64,000 bases of DNA from Streptomyces spinosus (lineage in GTDB: Bacteria > Actinomycetota > Actinomycetes > Streptomycetales > Streptomycetaceae), in contig NZ_JAINRC010000015.1 in the NCBI RefSeq assembly GCF_020400655.1, positions 1-64,000 of the forward strand, given 5' to 3'. The position numbers and the translations under genes were made by a program. Under the pieces are notes generated by a model. That model saw only the letters and a list, made by a program, of their open reading frames with translations. It did no database searches and was not told the origin of the DNA. Of this stretch, positions 1 through 7,356 are shown one piece after another. Numbering within the stretch: position 1 is the first letter of the stretch; each line of letters opens with the position of its first letter.

Positions 1-90
1 GGCCCCCGCCGCCGCCCCCCCCGGCCCCCCGGCCCCCGCCCCCCCCGCCCGCCCCCCCGGGGGGCGCCCCCCGGCCCCCGCCCCCCGCGG
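1..90. repeat. Low-complexity C-rich tract
   Basis: Ninety bases of almost pure G/C on the left edge, with long cytosine runs and a few scattered G. In the open frame it encodes a Pro/Ala-rich stretch. Nothing regulatory is recognisable in it. Confidence 0.8.
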
Positions 91-181
91 CGCGTCCTCC
101 GTCTCGCTGCGGGCCTCGGCCCGGGACGACAAGGGGGGAGCGGTGACGCAGGAGATCATTCGGGCCGTGGCGGTCCGGTGA
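1..181 (+). CDS. C-terminal fragment of a protein entering from the left, possibly a secreted S8 (subtilisin-like) protease
   Basis: The frame ending at the TGA at 179-181 reads without a stop back to base 2. Its last residues include VSLRASARDDKGGAVTQEII, close to what I know as the C-terminal strand of Streptomyces secreted S8 serine peptidases (a V-S-L-R, D-x-x-G-N, T-Q-x-I pattern). The preceding 30 residues are almost only Pro, Ala, Gly and Arg, encoded by a C-rich tract that could be a real linker or poor sequence. No catalytic part lies in the window, so the family assignment is inference. It converges on the carboxyltransferase gene, and the 3' ends overlap by 26 bases. Confidence 0.5.
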   Translation, partial: APAAAPPGPPAPAPPARPPGGRPPAPAPRGASSVSLRASARDDKGGAVTQEIIRAVAVR

Positions 182-1562
182 CGCTCCCGGGCGCGGACGT
201 GCCGACGACGCCCCGGACCACGCCCAGTTCCACCAGGTCCTGGGGACGGACGCGCAGCTGGTCCGCGGTCGGGCGGACCTGCTCCGGCGGGCGTTTCAGG
301 ATGGCGGCCGCCAGTTCGGGCGCGATCACCGAGAAGTAACTGTCCGGCGTCGCCCAGGTGTTGCCGGGTGCGGCCAGCGCGAGGGCGCCGCCGGAGCCGC
401 CCTCGCCGATGACGAGGGTGGTGATCGGCACCCGGGCGGCGGCCACCGCGCCGAACACCCCGGCGACGGCCGCGCCGACGCCCTGCCGCTCGGCCTCCGC
501 GTCGTTCGCGGCACCCGGGGTGTCCACCAGCGTCAGCACGGGGACGCCGAGCCGGTCCGCCAGCCGGATCAGCCGGGCGGCGGTGCGGTACCCGGCGGGG
601 CGGGTCGCCGTGCCGGTCTGCGCCGCGTACGCCACGGTACGGCCGTCCCGCTCACCGAAACCGCACAGCATCCCGCCGGGATCGGTGCCCCCGCACCGGT
701 CACCGACGATCGGCAGCCGGTCGTCGAAGTAGGCGTCCAGGTAGGCCCGCGCCCGCGGCCGTCCGGCTGCCCGGGCCCGTTCGACGGCCTCCCATCCGGT
801 CCCGGCCGGCCCGCCCGGCCCGAGCGCGTCCGGCACGGGCGCCGGCTCGGGCGGAGTGGGGCCGTCCGGCGCGGTCCCCGCCCCGCGCCCGGCCAGCAGC
901 CGCAGCCACCTGCCCAGCACCCCCTTCAGCTCGGCCGGTGCCACGATCGCGTCCGCCGAGCCCGCCGCCAGCTGGGACTCCGCCGTGTACGCGGCCGGGT
1001 CGGCGTCCGGCGGGCGGACCCGGGAGCCGGCGAAGCCGACCTGGGCGCCGGGGAGGGCCAGGACGACGTCCGCGCCCGCGCCGAGGGTGGCCCAGCCGCC
1101 GCCGGTCGTCGGGTCCCGCAGGACCGCGATCTGCGGCAACCCCGCCTCGCGGGTGAGCGCGGACTGCCGGGCCACCCGCTGGAGCTGGGTGAGCGCGAGC
1201 ATGCCCTCCTGCATCCGGCTGCCCCCGGTCGCGATCAACGGCACGACGGGCAGCCGGTGTGCGCGGGCATGGGCGTACGCCGCCTCCAGCCGGTCCCCGG
1301 TGCGCTCGCCCAGCGAGCCGCCCAGGAAACCGAACTCGAAGGCGATCAGCACGGCCCGGGTGCCCGCGACGCGCGCGGTGCCGCAGACCACCGACTCCGC
1401 CTCGCCGGTGCGGGCGGCGGCACGGGCGCGGGAGGCGTCGTAGCCCTCCCAGCCGAGGGGGCCGTCGCGCGGTGACTCCCGGGCCGGCGCGGGGAGTTCA
1501 CGGAAACTGTCCGCGTCCGCGACCAGCGCCAGCGTCTGCCGTGCCGTGAGCCGCTCAGGCAT
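156..1562 (-). CDS. Fused beta/alpha acyl-CoA carboxyltransferase-like protein
   Basis: 468 residues with two crotonase-fold halves. Residues about 55-220 resemble the AccD (beta) carboxyltransferase domain (ATGGSRMQEG, then a G-G-G-W-A-T-L segment). Residues about 270-450 resemble the AccA (alpha) domain (LVDTPGAAND, then VIGEGGSGGALALA). The N-terminal zinc finger of bacterial AccD is absent. No biotin carboxylase or biotin carrier gene is adjacent. The start overlaps the stop of matB by 8 bases, so the two are translationally coupled. The enzyme could transfer carboxyl groups to acetyl- or propionyl-CoA with subunits encoded elsewhere, or work as a malonyl decarboxylase, since MdcD/MdcE belong to the same family. 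The fold is clear; the substrate is not. Confidence 0.8.
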   Translation of the reverse strand: MPERLTARQTLALVADADSFRELPAPARESPRDGPLGWEGYDASRARAAARTGEAESVVCGTARVAGTRAVLIAFEFGFLGGSLGERTGDRLEAAYAHARAHRLPVVPLIATGGSRMQEGMLALTQLQRVARQSALTREAGLPQIAVLRDPTTGGGWATLGAGADVVLALPGAQVGFAGSRVRPPDADPAAYTAESQLAAGSADAIVAPAELKGVLGRWLRLLAGRGAGTAPDGPTPPEPAPVPDALGPGGPAGTGWEAVERARAAGRPRARAYLDAYFDDRLPIVGDRCGGTDPGGMLCGFGERDGRTVAYAAQTGTATRPAGYRTAARLIRLADRLGVPVLTLVDTPGAANDAEAERQGVGAAVAGVFGAVAAARVPITTLVIGEGGSGGALALAAPGNTWATPDSYFSVIAPELAAAILKRPPEQVRPTADQLRVRPQDLVELGVVRGVVGTSAPGSVTGPPRPE

Positions 1563-3039
1563 CGGCCAGGGCCCGCTTCATGATCTTTCCCATGTCGTTG
1601 CGGGGGAGCGCCCGCAGGTAGCGGACGACCCGGGGGCGCTTGTGCGGGGCCAGCCGCCGGGCCACGTGGTCCGCCAGCTCCTCGGCTCCCGGCGGACTCG
1701 CCGCGTCCGCCGGGACGATCCAGGCCACGATCCGTTCGCCCAGGTCGGCGTCCGGCTCCCCGGTGACCGCAGCCTCCCGCACCCCGGGGTGCTCCAGCAG
1801 CGCGTTCTCGATCTCACCGGCCCCGATCTTGTACCCACCGCTCTTGATCAGGTCGGTGGCCTTGCGGCCGACGATGCGGACGTAGCCGTCGCTGTCGCGT
1901 ACGGCCATGTCCCCGGTGCGGAACCAGCCGTCGGCGGTGAACGCGGCGGCGGTGGCGTCGGGCCGGTTCAGGTACTCGGTGAACAGGTTCGGGCCGCGCA
2001 CCTGGATCTCCCCGACGCTCTCCCCGTCGTACGCGGTGATCTCCGTGCCGTCCTCCTCGACCAGTCGCAGTTCCACGCCCGGCAGCGGCACCCCGACCGT
2101 CCCGGGCCGGGCCTCCCCGTCGGCCCGCACGGCGGTGTTCATGAGCGTCTCCGTCATGCCGTACCGCTCGATCACCCGGCGCCCGGTCGCAGCCGCGATC
2201 CGCTCGTGGTCGTGCACCGGCAGCGCGGCCGAGCCCGACACCAGCAGCCGGGCCCCGGCGAGCGCCCTGGCCAGTTCCGGGTCGCCGGGCAGCGCCTCCG
2301 CGATCCGGTGGTACATCGTCGGCACCCCGAACAGCATGGTCGCGCCCGCGGTCAGCTCCCGGGCCACGCCCTCGGGGGAGAACCGCCCCAGGTGCCGCAC
2401 CGAACCGCCGCGCCGCAGCGGGCCCAGGACGCCCAGCACCAGCCCGTGCACATGGAACAGCGGAAGCCCGTGCACCAGCACGTCGTCGCCGGTCCAGCGC
2501 CAGGCGTCGGCGAGCGCGTCCAGGGTGGCGGCGAGGGCCCGGCGGGGGAGGACCGCGCCCTTGGGCGGGCCGGTGGTGCCGGAGGTGTAGACGATCAGGG
2601 CCGGGTCGCCGTCCTGGGCGCGCTCCCGCGGGACGGCACCGGTGGCGGAGGCGTCGACGTCGATCCGCGGCAAGTCGCCGAACACGGGCGGCAGTCGCGT
2701 GCCGGGCGCGGCGAGCACCAGCGACGGCGCGCTGTCGGACAGGATGTGCGCCAGCTCCTTCTCGCCCGACTTGGGATTCAGCGGCACCGCCGCCACCCCG
2801 GCGAGCAGCGCGCCGGTCACCGCGACGGCGGTCTCCAGCTCGGCGGTGGCCCACACGGCGACCCGGCCGGAGCCCTCGATCCGCGCGGCGAGGGCACCCG
2901 CGGCGCCCGCCAGCCCGCCGTACGTCAGGGTCCGTGGCCCGAACCGCAGGGCGACCCTGTCCCGGACCTCGTCCGGGGGGACCCCCTTCTCGCTGCGCTC
3001 ACCTGGACCGTCCGTCAGAGCGGGAAAGAGGGAGGACAC
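1555..3039 (-). CDS. matB: Malonyl/methylmalonyl-CoA synthetase MatB
   Basis: AMP-forming acyl-CoA ligase of about 494 residues that activates malonate and methylmalonate with ATP and CoA, supplying extender units for fatty acid and polyketide synthesis. Visible motifs are the P-loop-like YTSGTTGPPKG, the YGMTET adenylate motif, the WFRTGD hinge region and the C-terminal catalytic lysine in NDMGKIMKRAL. From memory it matches the structurally studied S. coelicolor MatB nearly throughout, including the N-terminal SSLFPAL. I chose the GTG at 3039 because AAGGAG lies 8 bases upstream; the in-frame GTG at 3048 sits on that ribosome-binding site. Tandem palindromes lie just upstream. Confidence 0.92.
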   Translation of the reverse strand: MSSLFPALTDGPGERSEKGVPPDEVRDRVALRFGPRTLTYGGLAGAAGALAARIEGSGRVAVWATAELETAVAVTGALLAGVAAVPLNPKSGEKELAHILSDSAPSLVLAAPGTRLPPVFGDLPRIDVDASATGAVPRERAQDGDPALIVYTSGTTGPPKGAVLPRRALAATLDALADAWRWTGDDVLVHGLPLFHVHGLVLGVLGPLRRGGSVRHLGRFSPEGVARELTAGATMLFGVPTMYHRIAEALPGDPELARALAGARLLVSGSAALPVHDHERIAAATGRRVIERYGMTETLMNTAVRADGEARPGTVGVPLPGVELRLVEEDGTEITAYDGESVGEIQVRGPNLFTEYLNRPDATAAAFTADGWFRTGDMAVRDSDGYVRIVGRKATDLIKSGGYKIGAGEIENALLEHPGVREAAVTGEPDADLGERIVAWIVPADAASPPGAEELADHVARRLAPHKRPRVVRYLRALPRNDMGKIMKRALADA

Positions 3040-3053
3040 GCGGCGCACTCCTT

Positions 3054-3097
3054 ACTGTCGGACGGTGCCGACTGCACTGTCGGACGGTGCCGACTGC
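3054..3097. promoter_or_regulatory. Two tandem 22-bp direct repeats, each carrying a palindrome
   Basis: The 22-mer at 3054-3075 is repeated exactly at 3076-3097. Each copy contains GTCGG-N6-CCGAC (3057-3072 and 3079-3094). The repeats stand between the end of the methyltransferase gene and the matB ribosome-binding site, and the period is two helical turns. This is the expected geometry for two cooperatively bound repressor dimers. The regulator is not identifiable from the window. Confidence 0.75.
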
Positions 3098-3117
3098 CGG
3101 GGACGACAGCACCCTTC

Positions 3118-3723
3118 CTACACCAGGACCCGCGTCCCGACGACCGCGCTCAGATCGGCCGCGAGCCGCAACTCCACCGCCCGCAGCGCCGGATGCTCCA
3201 GCCAGTGCAGCCGGGCCCGGTCGACCCGGCCCTCGTGCAGCGGCGGCCATCCGGCCGCGGGCGTGAAGTCGTCCACGACGACCGTGCCGCCGGGCGTCAG
3301 CAGCCGCTCCACGTCGGCGGGCGCGTCCCCGGGCGCCTTGCCCTGCCCGCCCCCGTCGAGGACGAGCAGGTCGAAGGGGCCGCGCTCCTCGATCCGCCGC
3401 CAGTCGCCGGTCAGCACGGCGACCTCGCGGCGGCCGGCGAAGACCTCGGCGGCGCGCCGGGCCCGCTCCGGCTCCCGCTCCACGCCGACCAGCTCCACCC
3501 CGGGCGCGGCCCCCGACGCGAGCCAGGCCAGGCCCACGCCGAGCCCGGTGCCGGTTTCCCCGATCCGCAGCCGGGCGCCGCCCGCCAGCACGCGCAGCAG
3601 GCGGCCATGTTCGGGCCGGCAGGAGAAGGGGAAGCCGTGCGCGCGGGCGGCGGCCAGGGCGTGCCGCACGAGCGGCGGCAGCCCGTCCGCACCGGTGTAC
3701 GCGTCCGTGCCGTCCTGTGCCAT
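3118..3723 (-). CDS. SAM-dependent O-methyltransferase-like protein
   Basis: 201 residues from the ATG at 3723. The Rossmann methyltransferase pattern is visible: LRIGETGTGLGVGLAWLA (SAM-binding loop), an acidic end of strand 2 (VELVGVE), AVLTGD and FDLLVLDGG. This resembles the class I O-methyltransferases of the caffeoyl-CoA/catechol type. The acceptor cannot be read from the sequence. The gene follows the MerR-PP2C gene by about 10 bases and is probably co-transcribed with it. Upstream in-frame codons would extend into the neighbour, so I kept the internal start. Confidence 0.75.
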   Translation of the reverse strand: MAQDGTDAYTGADGLPPLVRHALAAARAHGFPFSCRPEHGRLLRVLAGGARLRIGETGTGLGVGLAWLASGAAPGVELVGVEREPERARRAAEVFAGRREVAVLTGDWRRIEERGPFDLLVLDGGGQGKAPGDAPADVERLLTPGGTVVVDDFTPAAGWPPLHEGRVDRARLHWLEHPALRAVELRLAADLSAVVGTRVLV

Positions 3724-3733
3724 GCGGCCGGTT

Positions 3734-4825
3734 CTAGCCGACGGCGGCGGCCGGCCGGGCGGATTCCACCACATCGGCCACGGCACAGCTGACGTTGTCG
3801 GGGCCGCCCGCCGCGTTGGCCGCGCCGATCAGGGACCGTACGGCGGCCTCCGGGTCGGGTTCGGCGGCCAGCAGCTCCTCGATCAGCGCGTCGGGGACGA
3901 CCCGGGTCAGCCCGTCCGAGCACACCAGGTACCGGTCCCCGTCCCGGGCCTCCCGCACCCGCAGGTCCGGCACCGCGGGCGCACCGGAGGTGCCCAGCGC
4001 CTTCAGCAGCAGGGCCCGCTGCGGATGGCTCTCGGCCTCCTCCTGCGTCAGCCGTCCCTCGTCGATCAGCGACTGGACCACGCTGTGGTCGTGGGTGATG
4101 CGGAACAGCCCGCCGTCCCGCAGCAGATACGCCCGCGAGTCCCCGATGTGCACGAGGGCCAGCTTCGACCCCGTCCACAGCAGCGCGGTCAGCGTGGTCC
4201 CGCTCTCCCCGCCGTCCCCGTCCCGCGCGAGGTCCTGCACGGCCTCGTTCGCCCCGCGCACCGCCTCCTCCAGCAGGTTCAGCACACTGCCGGCGGCCGG
4301 TTCCTCCGCCTCGTCCAGGAACCTCAGGGCCGCCACGGCGGCACGACTCGCGGGTGCGCCCGCCGGGCCGCAGCCGTCGGCGACGGCCAGCAGCCTGCGG
4401 CCCGCGTACACCGTGTCCTGGTTCGCCGGGCGGACGTGCCCGCGGTCCGAACGGGCCGCGTAACGCAGTTCCAGCATGGTGTGTCTCCCTCTCGGTTCGC
4501 CGGTCAGCTCCGCGACGAGGAACGCGGCGAGGTCCCGCCGTACGGCCGTCTCCGCCTCCACCCGCGCCCAGTACGCCCGGATCTCCCGGGCCGCGTCCGC
4601 CGCGTCCAGCGCGCACACCGCCCGGATCCGCGCCAGGGGCATGCCCAGGCGGCGCAGCCAGGCCACGAGCCGGGCCCGTTCCAGCTGGGCGAGGGTGTAG
4701 TAGCGGTAACCGGTGTCCGGGTCGACCCGGGCGGGCGGCAGCAGGTCCAGCTCGTCGTACAGGCGCAGGGCCTTCGGTGACAGCCGGCTCGCCTTCGCGA
4801 ACGCCCCGATGGTCAGCAGTTCCAT
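3734..4825 (-). CDS. MerR-type DNA-binding domain fused to a PP2C protein phosphatase
   Basis: 363 residues. Residues 1-75 are a MerR winged helix (LTIGAFAKASRLSPKALRLY followed by GYRYYTLAQLERA). Residues 115-355 are a complete PP2C phosphatase with all metal-binding aspartates: RPANQD (D137), AVADG (D150), VCSDG (D304) and GGPDN (D343), plus HIGDSRAYLLRDG. An ATG at 4477, at the domain boundary, is preceded by AGAGGGAG with 7-base spacing, so a free PP2C may also be made. ATG 4825 is preferred over GTG 4831 because GAGG lies 5 bases upstream. It is divergent from the ATP-grasp gene, with a MerR-type operator between them. Confidence 0.85.
   Translation of the reverse strand: MELLTIGAFAKASRLSPKALRLYDELDLLPPARVDPDTGYRYYTLAQLERARLVAWLRRLGMPLARIRAVCALDAADAAREIRAYWARVEAETAVRRDLAAFLVAELTGEPRGRHTMLELRYAARSDRGHVRPANQDTVYAGRRLLAVADGCGPAGAPASRAAVAALRFLDEAEEPAAGSVLNLLEEAVRGANEAVQDLARDGDGGESGTTLTALLWTGSKLALVHIGDSRAYLLRDGGLFRITHDHSVVQSLIDEGRLTQEEAESHPQRALLLKALGTSGAPAVPDLRVREARDGDRYLVCSDGLTRVVPDALIEELLAAEPDPEAAVRSLIGAANAAGGPDNVSCAVADVVESARPAAAVG
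4477..4492 (-). promoter_or_regulatory. Internal Shine-Dalgarno and ATG at the MerR/PP2C junction
   Basis: On the minus strand AGAGGGAG (4485-4492) is followed 7 bases later by an in-frame ATG (4475-4477) that opens MLELRYAARSDRG, the place where free-standing PP2C proteins normally begin. This is a stronger initiation signal than the one at the start of the fusion. Confidence 0.6.
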
Positions 4826-4856
4826 GCGCACCTCGCCGTCTCGTCGTCCGCCACCG

Positions 4857-4887
4857 ATGCTGGGGCTTGACCGAAGGGGAAGGTCAA
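4857..4887 (-). promoter_or_regulatory. MerR-type operator with a 19-bp-spaced promoter
   Basis: TTGACC (4867-4872) and GGTCAA (4882-4887) form a perfect inverted repeat around 9 bases. Read on the minus strand, TTGACC would be a -35 element, followed after a 19-base spacer by CAGCAT (4862-4857) as a weak -10. The long spacer is the hallmark of MerR-controlled promoters, so the fusion protein probably regulates itself here. Confidence 0.6.
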
Positions 4888-4916
4888 CAGGGGTGTCCCG
4901 GTTCCCCGGCGCTTGT

Positions 4917-4922
4917 TAGCCT
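4917..4922 (+). promoter_or_regulatory. Candidate -10 box of the ATP-grasp gene
   Basis: TAGCCT lies 45 bases before the start codon and 30 bases after the MerR-type palindrome. The message would have a short leader carrying AGGAG at 4958-4962. No good -35 is visible, which would fit an activator-dependent promoter. Confidence 0.4.
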
Positions 4923-4967
4923 CGCAGCCGCACCGACCGTCGAACCCGCGTACGACAGGAGTCCGCC

Positions 4968-5867
4968 GTGCCCCGCATAGCCCTCGCCACCTACGACCCC
5001 GGAGCCGGGCCGAGCAGGGACACGGACCTGCCGGCGCTGGTGCGGGCGCTCGCGGACGCCGGTGCCGAGGCGGAGGCCCGGCACTGGGACGACCCGGCGG
5101 TGGACTGGGCCGGGTACGACCTGGTCGTCATCCGCTCCACCTGGGACTACAGCTGGCGGGCCACCGAGTTCGCCGCCTGGGTGGACCGGGCCGGCGCGCT
5201 GACCCGGCTGGCCAACCCGGCCCCGGTGGTGCGCTGGAACGCCGACAAGCGGTACCTCGGGGAGCTGGCGGCGGCCGGCGTGCCCACCGTCCCCACCCGC
5301 TACCTGGCCCCCGGCGAGCCGGCCGGTCTGCCGGCCGGGCACGAGTTCGTGATCAAGCCGACCTCCGGCGCGGGCGCCCGGTTCGCGGCCCGCTACACGC
5401 CCGCCGAGCACGACACGGCGGTACGGCACCTGGCGCGGATGCACGCGGAGGGCTTCACCGCGATGGTGCAGCCGTACATGCCGGGCATCGACGTGCGCGG
5501 TGAGCGGGCGCTGCAGTTCTTCGGCGAGCGGCTGCTGCACGCCAGCCGCAAGGGAGCCGTGCTCTCACCCGGCACCCCGTACGACGCCGACAAGGTGGCC
5601 CACCCGGACCTGGAGCGCTGGCGGCCCACGGAGGCCGAACTGGCCGTGGCCGAGAAGGCGTTGGCGGCCGTGCCCGGCGCGCACGCGCTGCTGTACGCGC
5701 GCGTGGACCTGGTGGACGGCGAGGACGGCGAGCCCCGTCTGATGGAACTGGAGCTGGTGGAGCCGAACTTGTTCCTGTGGCTGCACCCGGACTCGCTGCC
5801 GCGCGTGACGGAGGCGATCCTCGCGGCGGCCGAGGGGGCGGCCACGACCGCCCCGACGATCGCCTGA
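4968..5867 (+). CDS. ATP-grasp ligase-like protein (RimK/DcsG-like)
   Basis: 299 residues with an ATP-grasp layout: an N-terminal Rossmann-like part (YDLVVIRSTWDYSWR), the ATP-binding strand EFVIKPTSGAGARF and a C-terminal metal-binding stretch (ARVDLVDGEDG, LMELELVEPNLFLW). Such enzymes join a carboxylate, activated as acyl phosphate, to an amine or similar nucleophile. Length and N-terminus recall RimK-like proteins and the DcsG ligase of cycloserine synthesis, but no other cycloserine gene is nearby, so the substrate is unknown. GTG start with AGGAG 5 bases upstream. It is divergent from the MerR-PP2C gene and may be its target. Confidence 0.7.
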   Translation: MPRIALATYDPGAGPSRDTDLPALVRALADAGAEAEARHWDDPAVDWAGYDLVVIRSTWDYSWRATEFAAWVDRAGALTRLANPAPVVRWNADKRYLGELAAAGVPTVPTRYLAPGEPAGLPAGHEFVIKPTSGAGARFAARYTPAEHDTAVRHLARMHAEGFTAMVQPYMPGIDVRGERALQFFGERLLHASRKGAVLSPGTPYDADKVAHPDLERWRPTEAELAVAEKALAAVPGAHALLYARVDLVDGEDGEPRLMELELVEPNLFLWLHPDSLPRVTEAILAAAEGAATTAPTIA

Positions 5868-5884
5868 GCCCGCACGCCCGGCGC

Positions 5885-6505
5885 TCAGGGAAGGACGGCC
5901 GTCCGCTGGAGCAGCCCCCAGGTGAACTCGGCGACCACCTGCCGCCGTACGCCGTCGCGGTCGGGGGCGGTGAGGGCCAGCCCCCACCGGGTGGGGGCGG
6001 TGCCCTCCAGCGGACGGGCGGGGGCGAAGGCGCGGGCGGCCTCGTCCACCGTGCAGGACCAGGGGGTCAGGTCCTCCAGCGTGCGCAGCTCCGGCGCCGG
6101 CGCGTCCGGCGCCCGCACCAGCCACTCGTTCCAGACCCCGCCGTCGGGCCCGACGAGCACCTCGAAGCGCAGGGCGGGCCAGAGCGGCAGGGCCCACCGC
6201 CGGGCCTCGCAGTCGACGTCGCCCAGCCGGCGGGGCACCACGGACTCCGGCTCGCCGAGGACGGAGCGGTAACGGGCGGCCGCGCTCCGGGACCGTGGTG
6301 AGCGGACCATGGCCTGCCACCGCTTGTTGGCCTCCCGCATGTCCGCGATCGAGGCGCCCAGCCGCCGCCGGGCGTCCGCCACGAGGTCGGGGTTGTGGTC
6401 GGCCATGCGGCGCAGGAGGACCAGCTGGAAGTCGAGATCCATGGTGTCCATGGTGCCCGTGACCACAGGGGCCGTTCCCGACCCATTGCCCGCGCCACCC
6501 GCCAT
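5885..6505 (-). CDS. Conserved-looking hypothetical protein
   Basis: About 206 residues if started at the ATG at 6505; ATGs at 6451 and 6442 are alternatives and none has a clear ribosome-binding site. The body is globular, with Trp- and Arg-rich stretches (LDFQLVLLRRMADHNPDLV, then FEVLVGPDGGVWNEWLVR), and I recognise no catalytic motif. It converges on the ATP-grasp gene and is divergent from iclR, whose -10 box overlaps its start region. I do not recognise the family. Confidence 0.6.
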   Translation of the reverse strand: MAGGAGNGSGTAPVVTGTMDTMDLDFQLVLLRRMADHNPDLVADARRRLGASIADMREANKRWQAMVRSPRSRSAAARYRSVLGEPESVVPRRLGDVDCEARRWALPLWPALRFEVLVGPDGGVWNEWLVRAPDAPAPELRTLEDLTPWSCTVDEAARAFAPARPLEGTAPTRWGLALTAPDRDGVRRQVVAEFTWGLLQRTAVLP

Positions 6506-6514
6506 GACTAGCCT
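6486..6514 (+). promoter_or_regulatory. Promoter of the iclR-lactonase operon
   Basis: TTGCCC (6486-6491) and TAGCCT (6509-6514) with a 17-base spacer, close to the principal-sigma consensus. Transcription would start near 6521, just upstream of the operator-like element at 6537-6551, which would allow repression by roadblock. Confidence 0.55.
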
Positions 6515-6536
6515 GTGTTCGTCATGCCGATCGTCT

Positions 6537-6551
6537 GTTGAAATCTCGAAC
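6537..6551. promoter_or_regulatory. Putative IclR operator, site 1
   Basis: Read on the minus strand this is GTTCGAGATTTCAAC, an imperfect palindrome. Its first 12 bases occur identically at 26342-26353 in the promoter of the dehydratase gene, and a related sequence is at 24060-24075. It lies between the iclR promoter and the iclR start codon. Confidence 0.55.
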
Positions 6552-6582
6552 GCAGACACCAGACCAAGGGAGGGGGCCAGAC

Positions 6583-7356
6583 GTGGGACGCCTTGTGCCT
6601 GCCGTGACCCGGGCTCTCGACATTCTTGAGCTGTTCCTCGACGGGGACGGGACGCTCTCCGCCCCCGACATCGTGCGCAGGCTCCAGCTGCCCCGCACCA
6701 CCGTGCACGAGCTGGTCACCACGCTCGCCGCCCGGTCGTACATCGTGCAGGTGCCCGGACAGCCCGGACGGTACCGGCTCGGCGTGCGCCCGTACCAGCT
6801 CGGCAGCCGCTACGCCGAGCAGCTCGACCTCGCCGCCGAGGGCCAGCAGGTGGCCCGCTCCGTCGCCGAGACCTGCGACGAGACGGTGCACGTCGCCATC
6901 CTCGAGGGCACCGACGTCATCTACATCGCCAAGGTCGACTCCACGCACGCGGTCCGCATGGTCTCCGCCGCCGGCCGCCGGCTGCCCGCCCACTGCACCT
7001 CCGTCGGCAAGATGCTGCTGGCCTCGCTGCCCGAGCCGGAGCTGACCGCGCGGATCCCCGACGGCACCGAACTGGCCGGGATGACCCCGAACAGCATCAC
7101 CGACCCGGCCGTCCTGCGCGAGGCCCTCGCGGACATCCGGCAGCGCGGGATCGCCGTGGAGAACCGCGAGTCCAACCCGGACGTCTCCTGCGTGGCCGCG
7201 CCGGTCCGCGACCGCACCGGACAGGTCGTGGCCGCGCTGTCCATCTCCGTGCCGATGATCCGCTGGAGCGAGGAGCGCCGGGCCGAGCTGGAGCAACTGG
7301 CCGCGAAGGGCGCGGCGGAACTGTCGGAGCGGCTCGGCCACCGGAGCGCGGCATGA
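6583..7356 (+). CDS. IclR-family transcriptional regulator
   Basis: 257 residues from the GTG at 6583, preceded by GGGAGGGGG; an upstream TTG at 6538 is less likely. Residues about 8-60 form the winged helix (TRALDILELFLDGDGTLSA, then LQLPRTTVHELVTTL). The rest is the IclR effector domain (THAVRMVSAAGRRLPAHCTS, GKMLLASL, then PVRDRTGQVVAALSIS). IclR proteins mostly control uptake and breakdown of small acids or sugars and bind a metabolite through this domain. The lactonase gene overlaps its stop by 4 bases. Operator-like sites here and in the sugar cluster at 24060 and 26342 suggest it controls both. Confidence 0.9.
   Translation: MGRLVPAVTRALDILELFLDGDGTLSAPDIVRRLQLPRTTVHELVTTLAARSYIVQVPGQPGRYRLGVRPYQLGSRYAEQLDLAAEGQQVARSVAETCDETVHVAILEGTDVIYIAKVDSTHAVRMVSAAGRRLPAHCTSVGKMLLASLPEPELTARIPDGTELAGMTPNSITDPAVLREALADIRQRGIAVENRESNPDVSCVAAPVRDRTGQVVAALSISVPMIRWSEERRAELEQLAAKGAAELSERLGHRSAA

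Noticed and set aside
1546..3792. A 748-codon plus-strand open frame
   Set aside because: Antisense to matB and the methyltransferase gene, no recognisable motif.
5885..6559. Longer start (6559) for the hypothetical gene upstream of iclR
   Set aside because: The added residues cross the iclR promoter and operator and lack a ribosome-binding site, so a downstream ATG is preferred.
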